This document shows positions 51,488 to 60,052 of a stretch of DNA of 64,000 nt, one piece after another. The notes below the pieces were generated by a model. That model was given only the letters and a program-made list of their open reading frames with translations, was not told the DNA's origin and did no database searches. This DNA is from Cyclobacterium marinum DSM 745 (GTDB taxonomy: Bacteria > Bacteroidota > Bacteroidia > Cytophagales > Cyclobacteriaceae), in contig NC_015914.1 of assembly GCF_000222485.1 (NCBI RefSeq), forward strand, positions 248,001 to 312,000, in the 5' to 3' direction. A program made the position numbers and the translations under genes. Position 1 is the first letter of the stretch, and every line of letters starts with the position of its first letter.

Positions 51488-51674
51488 AATTTTTTTGCCG
51501 GGCATCTCTGATGGCTGTGTCGATTTGGTTGAGGGCTGATCTACTTGCAGACAGTAGTTCATATCTTCTTTTTTTGAGCGCATTGATTCTCCTGACTTTT
51601 GTTTGGTGGTCATATTCTATGGTTTTATTAGCTGTTTTAGCCGTTGCTATAAGTGATTTAAGGTGTGTGGTCAT
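51456..51674 (-). CDS. Small basic protein
   Basis: A 72-aa basic helical protein starts MTTHLKSLIATAKTANKTIE, coupled to the upstream gene by a 4-bp overlap. It overlaps the coiled-coil gene downstream. Function unknown. Confidence 0.5.
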   Translation of the reverse strand: MTTHLKSLIATAKTANKTIEYDHQTKVRRINALKKRRYELLSASRSALNQIDTAIRDARQKNYDDRHHDAGG

Positions 51675-52225
51675 GGCTTTATATTGGTTAAGATGGGTAA
51701 TAGGATAGATTGCCTTTTGATTTTTTCTATCATTAGTTGGTAACCTCTGTCTTGAATCTGCCGGTAAATTTTCAAAGCAGATATCCAGTCTTTGAATACA
51801 CAGTTGACCCAGAAATCACATTCTAAGCTAATTAGAAGCTGGTCTTTTGGCCAATGTTCCTTATATCTCGGTATATCTTTGTCCAGATAGACAGATGGGG
51901 AGTGGATAATACCTTTTGATCTGAGAATTATTTCTTCTATTTCCTGATGGCTACATTTCCCTTCTTTGACTCTGGTAAGTTTTTCTTCCCAGTCGAAGTA
52001 TTCTATTCCTATTGATCTTGCATAGGAATGTTCATAAGCCTTCATTTTTGTCCTTAACTCAAGGTCTGTCCAATACCTGTGGTAATCTGGATAGGATGTA
52101 GCGGAATTTTTCACAGTGTTGATTATTCCGCAAATCGCGGCAATGCAACCTGCCAATACACCTATCCCTACCAAAAACAGGTAGGTCAATTCAATTGGAT
52201 GGGCTAATTCATGTCCGTATAACAT
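51671..52225 (-). CDS. Membrane-anchored phage protein
   Basis: The start is set at MLYGHELAHPIELTYLFLVG (52225), 184 aa. One N-terminal membrane helix (about 13-35) is followed by a soluble charged domain with WEEKLTRVKEGKCSHQEIEE. It may be an early membrane protein for host takeover or superinfection exclusion. Function unknown. Confidence 0.6.
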   Translation of the reverse strand: MLYGHELAHPIELTYLFLVGIGVLAGCIAAICGIINTVKNSATSYPDYHRYWTDLELRTKMKAYEHSYARSIGIEYFDWEEKLTRVKEGKCSHQEIEEIILRSKGIIHSPSVYLDKDIPRYKEHWPKDQLLISLECDFWVNCVFKDWISALKIYRQIQDRGYQLMIEKIKRQSILLPILTNIKP

Positions 52226-52271
52226 GTTTTTGGGATTTATAGGATTAAAGTTTGAGAAAGGGAAGTCAATT

Positions 52272-54782
52272 TTAAGCCGACACATCAAATAATGTAGGGA
52301 CTGATCTTTTATAGGCAAATTCCCTCAAGTACTGACAGCTGTCAGCCCAGTATAGGTCATGAAGCTCAGTTGATTCTCCTTTTCGGCCTAATGTCACTGA
52401 TCTCAAAACAGTGCTCCCTATCCCTCCAAAAGGATCATAAATCAATTCGCCCGGATTAGAGTACCGCTCTATGGTTCTGTCTATGATGTCAAATTGCAGC
52501 GGACATACGTGCTGTTCTTTCTTTTTGAGTGCCTGAGAAGCATTCAGGGTTTTCATCCTATTCACATCATCCCACACCATGTCATTTTGTAGGTGGACCC
52601 ATGGAGCCATTGCCATAAATGAGGAAGGTAGCTTGCCCATTCCGTCCAGTTGCTCACATAACTTTACATGCTCATTGAATTCATAAGGACTATTTCTCAG
52701 GTAATCTTTCCACCACTTGCCGATTTTGCCCAAATCATATTTTCTGAGTTCATCAGGGTTGAGCATCCTGTGTCCATTTGATCTCCATAGACTGTGAGCA
52801 TCCAATTGCCACCTGCCCCTGCTGTATTTTTCCTTTGATTTGGTTACCGGTATATCTGCATAGGCATTGGAAGTATCTGTAGGTGGCTTTCGGAAGATTA
52901 GCAAATACTCTGGCGAACCTGCCCCCATCTTGGTGCCGTCTTTGCTGTTTTCTGTCCAGCCAAGCCGGTAGGTCTGATTGTTTTCTCTTACCACGTCCGT
53001 TACTATATAGTGCTCCCCAAGCAGGAAAAAACCGTGTTTTTCAAAATTCCGAACTACTTGACCTCTGAAATCTATCAGTGAGGTAAAGCCAACACCGTTT
53101 TGGTAGGAAAACTGGATCCTGTTTTTGACATGGATTGCAGCAATTCGCCCGGGCTCTAGCGTTCTGTACATTTCCGGTACCAGGAAATCGCATTGTTTGA
53201 AAAATTCATCATTTCCATTGTTATGACCGAAGTCTTGGTAGAGTTCGCAGTACTCATATTGGTCTGAAAATGGAAAAGAACTTACAAAGAGCTGTATGGA
53301 ATTACTTTTTCGTCCGGCAAGCTCTACCACGGCATCGTTTCTGATAAGCTTAAAGTCTTCACCTGCATATTCTTTTCTCTCGATGGCCGTGCTTCTTTTT
53401 AGAATTTCGATATTCCCGGAATGATCAAGCCCATATTTTCGCATAAGCTTGGTCATTCTTAAACACATCTCATCATGTTGCTTCCACTTCCTTTCGAGGT
53501 CTTTAAGTATCTTCAGCTCAGCATCTGTATAGATCAGGTGGATGTTTACTGCCTTATACTGTCTGAATCTTTGAATCCTATGGATGGCCTGAATAAAATC
53601 TTTAAACTTCCACCCGATACCTAAAAATATAGCATCTGCACAATGTTTCTGAAAGTTGCAACCAGATCCTGCGATGGATGGTTTGGTGAGGAGATACTGG
53701 TATTCCCCGTTTTTAAATCCATTGAGGTATTCTTCCTTGATGTCATTCTTTTGACTACCATAGACAGATTTATAATTCTTACCCTTCATCAAGGCTTCCA
53801 AGGCCTTGCGCTCATTTTCCAGATCGTGCCAAATGATAAAATGCTTTTTTGGTTCTTTTTCTATCAGGTCCATGGCTTTTTCAGCTCTGGCAAAGAGGCT
53901 TTCCCTTTTTTCCCGTGCTGCATCCTGCAGGGACTTGGAGGCATCGCTGTACATCACCACATTTCCATCCCTGTCGGTTTTGATATCCCTTTCGATGTTT
54001 CCTACTTCATGGTAGTGTACATTTATTTTTGGCAGCTGGTAACCTTCATCTGAATAGCCTAGGTCTGAAGGTTTTTCTAGAAAAATGGCCCACGATCTTA
54101 CCCATACCCAAAACTCATCTTCTTTGTGTGCGTGGAGAGTGAGGTTTCCGGCTTTGCTCGAATCCCGCTTAAAAAATCTGGTAAGGGCCTGACCTCTGTC
54201 ACATACACCTAGGAAGTGAGCATAATTGAGAATCTCTGTGTATTCATTAGGAGCAGGGGTGGCCGTTGCAATAAATCTGTGTTTGATTACATTGGTTTGG
54301 TTGATGATATAATCAGATGTTTTGGTATCCAGATTTCGGATAACGTCACCCTCATCAAAGGAGCATCCACCAAAAACAGCACAATCAAAAGCACCTTCTC
54401 TGATCCTATCATAATTGGAAAGGAATATCTGAGGACTGTCATACCCAGACTGAATCTGTGCACAATGATCTTTGTCTGTGGTATAATGCACCTCCAAACC
54501 TAAAATGTTATGGGCATCATATTTAAATTCTCCCACTACACCTAGGGGCAATCCTATCAAAAAAGGCTGTCCGGTGTGATTTGTCACAGCTTTGGCTATC
54601 TCTAGCTGCACAATAGTTTTACCTAATCCGAAACTTGAAAATATTGCTCTACATCCACCTTTCAATGCCCATCTAACTGTATCGGCCTGATGTGGAAAAG
54701 TATTTGGGTGAAAATCTGACCAATCAAATCCATTATTGGTCACCTCAAGTATTTTATTATTTATAAAATCGTTGTAATTCAT
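52272..54782 (-). CDS. Helicase-DNA methyltransferase fusion
   Basis: The start is set at MNYNDFINNKILEVTNNGFD (54782), 836 aa. The N-terminal half is an SF2 helicase: IFSSFGLGKTIVQLEIAKA (motif I), SFDEGDVIRN (motif II, DEGD), IATATPAPNEYTE (motif III) and AIHRIQRFRQ (motif VI). The C-terminal half is an N6/N4 amino-methyltransferase of the PF01555 type: FVSSFPFSDQYEY at the catalytic motif IV position and LIYDPFGGIGSTVLRSVTLG (motif I). It likely translocates along DNA and methylates it to block host restriction. Confidence 0.82.
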   Translation of the reverse strand: MNYNDFINNKILEVTNNGFDWSDFHPNTFPHQADTVRWALKGGCRAIFSSFGLGKTIVQLEIAKAVTNHTGQPFLIGLPLGVVGEFKYDAHNILGLEVHYTTDKDHCAQIQSGYDSPQIFLSNYDRIREGAFDCAVFGGCSFDEGDVIRNLDTKTSDYIINQTNVIKHRFIATATPAPNEYTEILNYAHFLGVCDRGQALTRFFKRDSSKAGNLTLHAHKEDEFWVWVRSWAIFLEKPSDLGYSDEGYQLPKINVHYHEVGNIERDIKTDRDGNVVMYSDASKSLQDAAREKRESLFARAEKAMDLIEKEPKKHFIIWHDLENERKALEALMKGKNYKSVYGSQKNDIKEEYLNGFKNGEYQYLLTKPSIAGSGCNFQKHCADAIFLGIGWKFKDFIQAIHRIQRFRQYKAVNIHLIYTDAELKILKDLERKWKQHDEMCLRMTKLMRKYGLDHSGNIEILKRSTAIERKEYAGEDFKLIRNDAVVELAGRKSNSIQLFVSSFPFSDQYEYCELYQDFGHNNGNDEFFKQCDFLVPEMYRTLEPGRIAAIHVKNRIQFSYQNGVGFTSLIDFRGQVVRNFEKHGFFLLGEHYIVTDVVRENNQTYRLGWTENSKDGTKMGAGSPEYLLIFRKPPTDTSNAYADIPVTKSKEKYSRGRWQLDAHSLWRSNGHRMLNPDELRKYDLGKIGKWWKDYLRNSPYEFNEHVKLCEQLDGMGKLPSSFMAMAPWVHLQNDMVWDDVNRMKTLNASQALKKKEQHVCPLQFDIIDRTIERYSNPGELIYDPFGGIGSTVLRSVTLGRKGESTELHDLYWADSCQYLREFAYKRSVPTLFDVSA

Positions 54783-54802
54783 TGTCAGTTGATTTTGATT
54801 AA

Positions 54803-55057
54803 CTAATCTTCCTGCTGCCATTTATTTACAGGGCAGTGTATGCAGATTCTCTCATTCACATGCATTACATAGTCCATTGTGTCCCGCTCGATTAGTTCCA
54901 CTTTGGAGATTTCCAAAGCGTGAGCAGATGAAATTTCAAGTAGGTACTGTAGAATGAGTGTATACGCCATGCTTCTTTTCCGACAAGGGGTTTGGAGTTT
55001 TTTAAATCTCCGCTTGCAGGTCTCTTTAAAGTGCCATTTGAATGCTTTGTAATCCAT
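54803..55057 (-). CDS. Small basic protein
   Basis: An 84-aa protein. The N-terminus is very basic (FKWHFKETCKRRFKKLQTPC) and the C-terminus has cysteines (ERICIHCPVNKW). Unknown family. Confidence 0.5.
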   Translation of the reverse strand: MDYKAFKWHFKETCKRRFKKLQTPCRKRSMAYTLILQYLLEISSAHALEISKVELIERDTMDYVMHVNERICIHCPVNKWQQED

Positions 55058-55064
55058 GGACCTA

Positions 55065-55415
55065 TTATTTAGAGATTGAGAAAACTATCTTGGCACTAGT
55101 GGCATCTATTAATGATACTATTTGGAAGTTTGGCAGAATTGGTAAACTGGATGAATGACCAAAGAAACAAGTATCCAAAACGTGTATTTTGTAGGTAGGG
55201 AATTGAGTTTTTAAGTCGGCTATCTTTTCATTCCTCTCCTTATATAATAGTTCCACTTTTTCAGTCTGACTCATGGTAGGGCTAAAGCTGACAATGATCT
55301 CTTCCACTTTCTTGATTGAGGCTATTTTGTAGATGATATAGCCTATTAGCAAAAAGGTGATAGTAGCGGCGACTATCATTACAAGTGCAATATTGAATCC
55401 ATTGGCATCATACAT
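55065..55415 (-). CDS. Membrane-anchored protein
   Basis: The start is set at MYDANGFNIALVMIVAATIT (55415) because a strong Shine-Dalgarno AAGGAGG lies 8 bp upstream, within the end of the previous gene. One membrane helix (about 7-29) is followed by a coiled coil. 116 aa. Unknown function. Confidence 0.6.
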   Translation of the reverse strand: MYDANGFNIALVMIVAATITFLLIGYIIYKIASIKKVEEIIVSFSPTMSQTEKVELLYKERNEKIADLKTQFPTYKIHVLDTCFFGHSSSLPILPNFQIVSLIDATSAKIVFSISK

Positions 55416-56190
55416 TAGCAGCCTCCTTTCTAGTGATTTTAAGATGATTTTTAAGTATAGTTTCGTTGTTAGGTCTTCCATTTTTGGAAAGAATCCTGTA
55501 TTTGACTACCCAAACCCAAGGGTTAGCTTCAAATGAAGCTTCACCATTAATGAGGACCCAAAGGGAGTTGAAAGAACTGATCGGAGAATTAAAATTTGGT
55601 TCGTCTAGGTCTTGTCTCAAATAATTGAAATAACCTTTGTTGAAAATATTTTCAGATTGGATGTATCTCACACCCTCAGCAATAGCATCCTCTTTACTAA
55701 TATCATGCACACGCTCCATTCCAATTTCTTCCACCATCAGCCATATTCTAGCTGCCGTTTTAGGCATGTGGATGGATGGTCTCCATATCCCTTTATTTTT
55801 TGGATGTGAAATGATACCCTCGCTCCAATTGGCTTTGTAGTCAAATTTGGTGATCTGGTGATCTGGTGATAGGAAGTGTCTCCAAGTTTCCCTTACCCAT
55901 AGGAGGTCACCGGGCTTTCCGTATGGGGAATTGATTTTTTCAAAGAAAAGTACACTATCATCTTTATTGAACCGGGCAAATACATGAGTGTAGGTATTTC
56001 CTTTGGTTTCAATTCCATCATACCGCCAACATACACTGCATTCATTTATGTAATCTAGTTTCTTACCTCTTCTGGTTTGGGTTTTTCGCCCTTCCATATT
56101 GGCCCTTATTAATTCTCCCTGAAAAAGAATAGGTAGCTCGGTGATTATGTTACCATCAAGGATTATTTGATTTGGTTTTAGCTTACTCAT
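55408..56190 (-). CDS. ASCH-superfamily-like protein
   Basis: A 260-aa protein. LPILFQGELIRANMEGRKTQ and TRR near the start, then YGKPGDLLWVRETWRH, then IWRPSIHMPKTAARIWLMVE and a closing NPWVWVVKY match the large ASCH-like family frequent in phages, which is thought to bind RNA or modified bases. The function is not defined. It starts from an SD overlapping the upstream gene (GGAGGTGACCAATG). Confidence 0.75.
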   Translation of the reverse strand: MSKLKPNQIILDGNIITELPILFQGELIRANMEGRKTQTRRGKKLDYINECSVCWRYDGIETKGNTYTHVFARFNKDDSVLFFEKINSPYGKPGDLLWVRETWRHFLSPDHQITKFDYKANWSEGIISHPKNKGIWRPSIHMPKTAARIWLMVEEIGMERVHDISKEDAIAEGVRYIQSENIFNKGYFNYLRQDLDEPNFNSPISSFNSLWVLINGEASFEANPWVWVVKYRILSKNGRPNNETILKNHLKITRKEAANV

Positions 56191-56704
56191 TGGTCACCTC
56201 CTTATTTATAAGTACACCATACCTGTGAAGAAAAATTTCTTTGGCTATTTCTGAATCCATAGGAGTAAAAGCAGAATCTTTCTTTACTCTTAAATGGAAG
56301 TGTTCAAATTCTAACTGCCTTTTATCTTCAATTTTAACTTCTGGACTTAAAGGAAAGGGTATTCCAAACTTGGCAGCAATCACCCTCATTAGATTGTCTT
56401 CCAATTTCACATAATCAGGTAGATGCTGTTTGATTGGTTTCGGGATATCCATCAGGTAGGCCTCCGAAGCATCATGAAGCAATCCTTCTAGACAAAAAGG
56501 TTGTCTTAAAGACATGGAAACATTGAAAGAATGCTCAGCCACAGAAAAGAATTTAGAAGTCTGCCCGGCAAATCTCGGCACATGGCTAAGTCCATGAGCA
56601 ATATCTTCTATACATATATGATAAGGGTTTGGGTCAAATACATTCAGGTAATGCCCTGAATAGGTAAGAATGCAATCACCGGCATAAAGTATATGATCAT
56701 TCAC
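56183..56704 (-). CDS. HD-domain phosphohydrolase
   Basis: A 173-aa protein with the HD metal site: FSVAEHSFNVSMSLRQPF (first His), CLEGLLHDASEAYLMDIPKP (HD). It resembles YfbR/HDDC2-type nucleotidases that act on dNMPs, common in phages. It probably adjusts the nucleotide pool together with thymidylate synthase. It overlaps both neighbours by 8 bp. Confidence 0.85.
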   Translation of the reverse strand: MNDHILYAGDCILTYSGHYLNVFDPNPYHICIEDIAHGLSHVPRFAGQTSKFFSVAEHSFNVSMSLRQPFCLEGLLHDASEAYLMDIPKPIKQHLPDYVKLEDNLMRVIAAKFGIPFPLSPEVKIEDKRQLEFEHFHLRVKKDSAFTPMDSEIAKEIFLHRYGVLINKEVTNE

Positions 56705-57380
56705 TGGATACCTCCTTCCCTATTAGATTTCTATCCAAATGATCATTATGAACCTGACGGATGGCTATTTTATTGAGATGGGAATATGGTATTAATTTTT
56801 GATCGCTTCCATCCTGTATTTTTAGCGCCTCTTCGTAGGTAAAATGATGTGCCTTGTTTATGTCTGTGGTATATCCTGCTTTTCCTTCCCTCCAAAAAAG
56901 AAGAGAGTTACCTACGTATTGCTTAGACCAAACGAGATAGGTTTCCTCAATATCCGATTCCGTAAATATTAGAGATTTACCCATTTCACTTTCAGGTAAA
57001 AAGGTGATGGCTTTATTCTCTTTTAAAGATGCTTCAATCTTATTCCAAAGCTTAAAAGCTTCTTTGATATCTTTATTGAAATCAATGTGATCTATCTCAG
57101 GATCAGCGCAGTTTCCTATAAGAGTTTTATAGCCAATTGTTACCCTATAATAACCGCTACACAACTTATAAAGTAAGTCGAATAGTAAGTCTGTTTCGAG
57201 ATGTCCATCTTGATCAAATACACTACCTATTAATTCTTCTGCTTTTTCATCTACAGGTCTAAAATCAGATAATTTAGAGGCATCATACTTGGCAATGTTT
57301 TCAATTATTCTGAAGGCCAATTCCAAGTCTTCTAAGTCTTCATTTGTAGCCTTGGCTATTTTTATTTGATATTTACCCAT
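56697..57380 (-). CDS. Phage protein of unknown function
   Basis: A 227-aa protein. The N-terminal helical half is acidic. Residues about 165-195 read NSLLFWREGKAGYTTDINKA, a beta-hairpin motif I have seen in Bacteroidota phage proteins. It is coupled to both neighbours by SD-ATG overlaps. Function unknown. Confidence 0.6.
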   Translation of the reverse strand: MGKYQIKIAKATNEDLEDLELAFRIIENIAKYDASKLSDFRPVDEKAEELIGSVFDQDGHLETDLLFDLLYKLCSGYYRVTIGYKTLIGNCADPEIDHIDFNKDIKEAFKLWNKIEASLKENKAITFLPESEMGKSLIFTESDIEETYLVWSKQYVGNSLLFWREGKAGYTTDINKAHHFTYEEALKIQDGSDQKLIPYSHLNKIAIRQVHNDHLDRNLIGKEVSSE

Positions 57381-57681
57381 TGGTCACCTCCTCTATAACA
57401 TTAACTATGGATTCCGGTTGGTAGCTTACAGGAATATTACTTCCCATTTTTACAGGAACCTTGTCAAAATCATTTGACCTGAATCGTTTTTTATCATTGA
57501 CCCTGACTATAAAGTCAAAGTAACCTGACATACAATCCTCTAATTGTGGGCTTACTTTATGAAAGGAAATGCCTTTGTATTTTAAATCTACCTGGTAAAC
57601 TCCACCAGTATGAATCACAGGTGGCAGCTGGTAGGGCGGAGTGTTGAGGATTTTAGCTGTGATTTCTTGAAGGTTGTACAT
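57373..57681 (-). CDS. Phage protein of unknown function
   Basis: A 102-aa protein starts MYNLQEITAKILNTPPYQLP. It ends with the peptide EEVTNG that encodes the SD for the next gene. Function unknown. Confidence 0.55.
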   Translation of the reverse strand: MYNLQEITAKILNTPPYQLPPVIHTGGVYQVDLKYKGISFHKVSPQLEDCMSGYFDFIVRVNDKKRFRSNDFDKVPVKMGSNIPVSYQPESIVNVIEEVTNG

Positions 57682-57961
57682 GTCGTGTTGCTTCTTTGGT
57701 TATCTTAATAAATTCTGCTCTGATTAAATCTTGGATCATAATCTCTTGATCCTTGAAAAGAATAATTTCGACTGCATCTCTGCACCTTATATCTTTAGGT
57801 TTATGCAGGATTCTCCATTCTTCTAGCTTGGTGGCCAAGTCTTTAAGGTCTTCAAAAATATGATCTTCCTCTTCTATAAATTCCTTGCATTGCCGTACCC
57901 AATGCATCATGGCAATCATGGTAGGGTTGCTCAGATCTGATGAAGTGTATCTTATTTTCAT
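57653..57961 (-). CDS. Phage protein of unknown function
   Basis: A 102-aa protein with IAMMHWVRQCKEFIEEEDHI. It overlaps the next gene by 29 bp and the previous gene by 4 bp. Function unknown. Confidence 0.55.
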   Translation of the reverse strand: MKIRYTSSDLSNPTMIAMMHWVRQCKEFIEEEDHIFEDLKDLATKLEEWRILHKPKDIRCRDAVEIILFKDQEIMIQDLIRAEFIKITKEATRHVQPSRNHS

Positions 57962-58179
57962 ATCTCAAAAAGGTTTCTGACTTTTCTACCAGCCTTTCTG
58001 GCTTTCCTTGCGTTTGCGGTTATTTTACCCTTGTAGATATTCCGGGTCTCCTCATTGAGCATTACAATTGTTGCCATGACTATAAATAGGAAGCAAATGG
58101 CAAATCTTATTTTGAATTTCTTTGGTTCATTGGGATCAGTTTCGATTCCCAGGTATTCGTTGCGTTGACTGATTTCCAT
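57958..58179 (-). CDS. Small membrane protein
   Basis: A 73-aa protein with one membrane helix (about 27-41, IRFAICFLFIVMATIVML) and a basic C-terminal tail. It overlaps the previous gene by 44 bp. Function unknown. Confidence 0.5.
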   Translation of the reverse strand: MEISQRNEYLGIETDPNEPKKFKIRFAICFLFIVMATIVMLNEETRNIYKGKITANARKARKAGRKVRNLFEI

Positions 58180-58414
58180 TGTCGTTTAAAATGTCTTCGA
58201 CACAGAGCGGTCTGCCTGTAAAAAATGCTGTGTCTGTTAAAATTTTGATTTCATCCTCAATGTTTTTGAGGTCTCTTTTTTCATAGTATAGGTCTATGAT
58301 GTTTATAAAAAGAGGTTTCTTAACCATTCGAATGGCTAATTTCAACTCCTTTACTCTTTTTTGCGATTTTCTATGATCACTTAGGAGCATCCGGATGTAT
58401 GGTGCCTGTCTCAT
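58136..58414 (-). CDS. Small basic helical protein
   Basis: A 92-aa protein with DHRKSQKRVKELKLAIRMVK. Unknown function. It is coupled to the next upstream gene by a 4-bp overlap. Confidence 0.55.
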   Translation of the reverse strand: MRQAPYIRMLLSDHRKSQKRVKELKLAIRMVKKPLFINIIDLYYEKRDLKNIEDEIKILTDTAFFTGRPLCVEDILNDNGNQSTQRIPGNRN

Positions 58415-58680
58415 GCTTCTTTTGATTTAGCGATAAGGTCTAGCATTTTGTCACGCAGTCTTGAATACCTGCTTCTTGGATCAGGAAGTATTGTCAAGAT
58501 ATCCCGCTCCACCCTGGCAACAGCTTTTAGCTGCACCTCTTCGCTTTTCCCGGAGAAGTAGTCTGCCACTTTAATGATATTTGTGATGGCTTTTAATTTT
58601 CCTATCTCTTCTCTCTTTGCTATTCGGTAAGCATTTTCCCTACTTTTAGCGATTTTTTTTAATTGAATAAGATAATCCAT
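58411..58680 (-). CDS. Small helical protein
   Basis: An 89-aa protein starts MDYLIQLKKIAKSRENAYRI with RVERDILTILPDPRSRYSRL. It is preceded by an operator-like site TAGTGTTTTTCGCTA at 58681-58695 that overlaps the stop of the HTH gene. Function unknown. Confidence 0.55.
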   Translation of the reverse strand: MDYLIQLKKIAKSRENAYRIAKREEIGKLKAITNIIKVADYFSGKSEEVQLKAVARVERDILTILPDPRSRYSRLRDKMLDLIAKSKEA

Positions 58681-58907
58681 TAGTGTTTTTCGCTATCAAC
58701 TATTAACTCGTTTGGATCAATTTCTTTAATCGTTTCTATCCATTTCCTGATAGCTACCAACTCCGAAATCCTCAATTCAGATTTGTTGGTACCTTCTGTA
58801 AGCTGAGTAAAACGTCTCCTACTCATTCTCATAAGCTTAAGTGCTTCACTTGTAGGTCTTGGATCTTCTATTCCTTTTTCTTGAAATATTTGTTTGACTT
58901 TGATCAT
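58680..58907 (-). CDS. First early gene: Cro/HTH-type regulator
   Basis: A 75-aa protein with SEALKLMRMSRRRFTQLTEG and ISELVAIRKWIETIKE, a small helix-turn-helix. As the first gene of the early operon, divergent to the repressor, it fits the position of a Cro-type protein. Family not certain. Confidence 0.6.
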   Translation of the reverse strand: MIKVKQIFQEKGIEDPRPTSEALKLMRMSRRRFTQLTEGTNKSELRISELVAIRKWIETIKEIDPNELIVDSEKH

Positions 58908-58977
58908 ATTTGAAATAGTTGTGTAACAAATAGCTGTTTGTTGCGTAACAAGATTAGTGAAATTAACTTTTTATTGC

Positions 58978-59066
58978 AAGTGTTTTTCATTATTTATTAG
59001 CGTTTTTCGCTTATTGCATTGAATATAAGCAAGTTAAATTTGCTACACGTTTAGGGTTTTTCACTA
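58978..59066. promoter_or_regulatory. Three operator-like sites between repressor and early operon
   Basis: AAGTGTTTTTCATTA (58978-58992), TAGCGTTTTTCGCTT (58998-59012) and TAGGGTTTTTCACTA (59052-59066) share the TAGYGTTTTTCRCTA core. The middle one contains the 13-bp palindrome AGCGTTTTTCGCT. They flank both promoters of the divergent switch, as expected for a lambda-like operator set. Confidence 0.65.
59014..59042 (+). promoter_or_regulatory. Repressor promoter
   Basis: TTG (59014-59016), an 18-bp spacer and TAAATTTG (59035-59042) match the Bacteroidota TTTG / TAnnTTTG promoter. The start would be about 59047, 50 bases before the repressor ATG, between two operator-like sites. Confidence 0.55.
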
Positions 59067-59095
59067 TTTAGCAATAAGCAATAGATTAAAAAGTC

Positions 59096-59494
59096 ATGGT
59101 CAAAAAAGGGATTAGTAGTTTCAACCGAGATATTTCACTTAACCTTAAAAAAATAAGGGAAGAGAAAAATTTAACACAAGAATACCTTGCTGAGTGTATA
59201 GGTAAAGATTACACTTCAGGATATGCCACACTCGAACAAGGGAAAAAGAAATTGACTTTTGAGGATGCAGTTAAAATTAGTGAATGTCTTAAAATCCCAT
59301 TAGTTAAAATAATGGATCCTAATTATGAAAAAAACCATGGTGAAACTGCTGAAGAGGATAGACTTCCTTACGGAAGTCGAAAAAAATCTACCATGCAAAT
59401 ATCCGTAACCTTGACCGGTGATTATGATGATCTCCAAAAACAAATTCGTTTACTAGAAAAGGTAAATGAAATTCTATCCACAGATACAATTTAA
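59096..59494 (+). CDS. Phage repressor (HTH_3)
   Basis: A 132-aa protein. Residues about 13-70 form a Cro/CI helix-turn-helix with LNLKKIREEKNLTQEYLAEC, YATLEQGKKKLTFEDAVKIS and a final IMDP. The remainder is short and has no LexA/CI peptidase residues, so RecA-driven autocleavage is unlikely. A short coiled coil (DDLQKQIRLLEKVNEILS) ends the protein. It is the only plus-strand gene of the right prophage end and is divergent to the early operon, the classic lysogeny switch. Confidence 0.85.
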   Translation: MVKKGISSFNRDISLNLKKIREEKNLTQEYLAECIGKDYTSGYATLEQGKKKLTFEDAVKISECLKIPLVKIMDPNYEKNHGETAEEDRLPYGSRKKSTMQISVTLTGDYDDLQKQIRLLEKVNEILSTDTI

Positions 59495-59547
59495 TTGCAA
59501 TTGTTGCAACATCAACCGATAAGTCATTAAAAATCAATAAGTATAAA

Positions 59548-59564
59548 TTGGCCTGGTCGGCCAA
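59548..59564. repeat. Small palindrome behind the repressor
   Basis: TTGGCC and GGCCAA (59548-59553/59559-59564) surround a 5-bp loop just before the repressor terminator. It could be part of an attachment site or a second terminator. Nothing decides between these. Confidence 0.4.
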
Positions 59565-59570
59565 CAGTCC

Positions 59571-59608
59571 AAGTCCCAAGTTGATTTCTTCAACTTGGGA
59601 CTTTTTTT
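59571..59608 (+). terminator. Repressor terminator
   Basis: AAGTCCCAAGTTG/CAACTTGGGACTT is a perfect 13-bp stem with a 7-nt loop, followed by seven Ts. It ends the prophage right end transcript. Confidence 0.9.
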
Positions 59609-59610
59609 GT

Positions 59611-60052
59611 TATATATCTCACAGAATTTACTTTTTACCCGATAAATGCAGTAGACCTTCTATTACGTGCTGAAATCGCTTCAAAACACTCATTACCGAT
59701 TTAGGGAATATATTTTTTAATCCATGGCCATTAAATTACCCGGCTTCTCGAAAGCCTTTACCTCCATTAACCCCATAAGAAGAAAACTTAATAAATAATT
59801 AATCCAGCATTTACTCCTTGTAAAACATTCATAATTAAGGAAATGGCAATAATTTATTTCACCCATCCCGGGTTAGCCTATATTTCCAATTTCCACTAGG
59901 TGGTTAAAATAAAAAAATCAATAGTTTTGTAAATGCTGAAATTGGCTACCCAAAATCTCTTTATAATATTTACCCACTCCGGAAGTAAGCCTTTTATAGC
60001 AAGTTGTTTTCAAATGAATTAACTTTCTTCTATAAAGATCTATTTTAAAACC
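59611..60052. other. Intergenic region, probable prophage-host junction
   Basis: 442 bp without a gene. It holds a weak TAGTTTTG (59922-59929) that could be the -7 element for the phosphoesterase gene, and otherwise AT-rich unstructured sequence. The right attachment site should lie here or just left of it, but no duplicated core with the left side is evident. Confidence 0.4.

Noticed and set aside
4237..59540. Shared 11-mer TTAAAAATCAA near both prophage ends as att core
   Set aside because: It is short and AT-rich, and is expected by chance in this composition. No integrase or longer identity supports it.
4667..59608. Mu-like transposable phage
   Set aside because: No DDE transposase or MuB-type ATPase is present. 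The replication genes are of the primase-helicase type.
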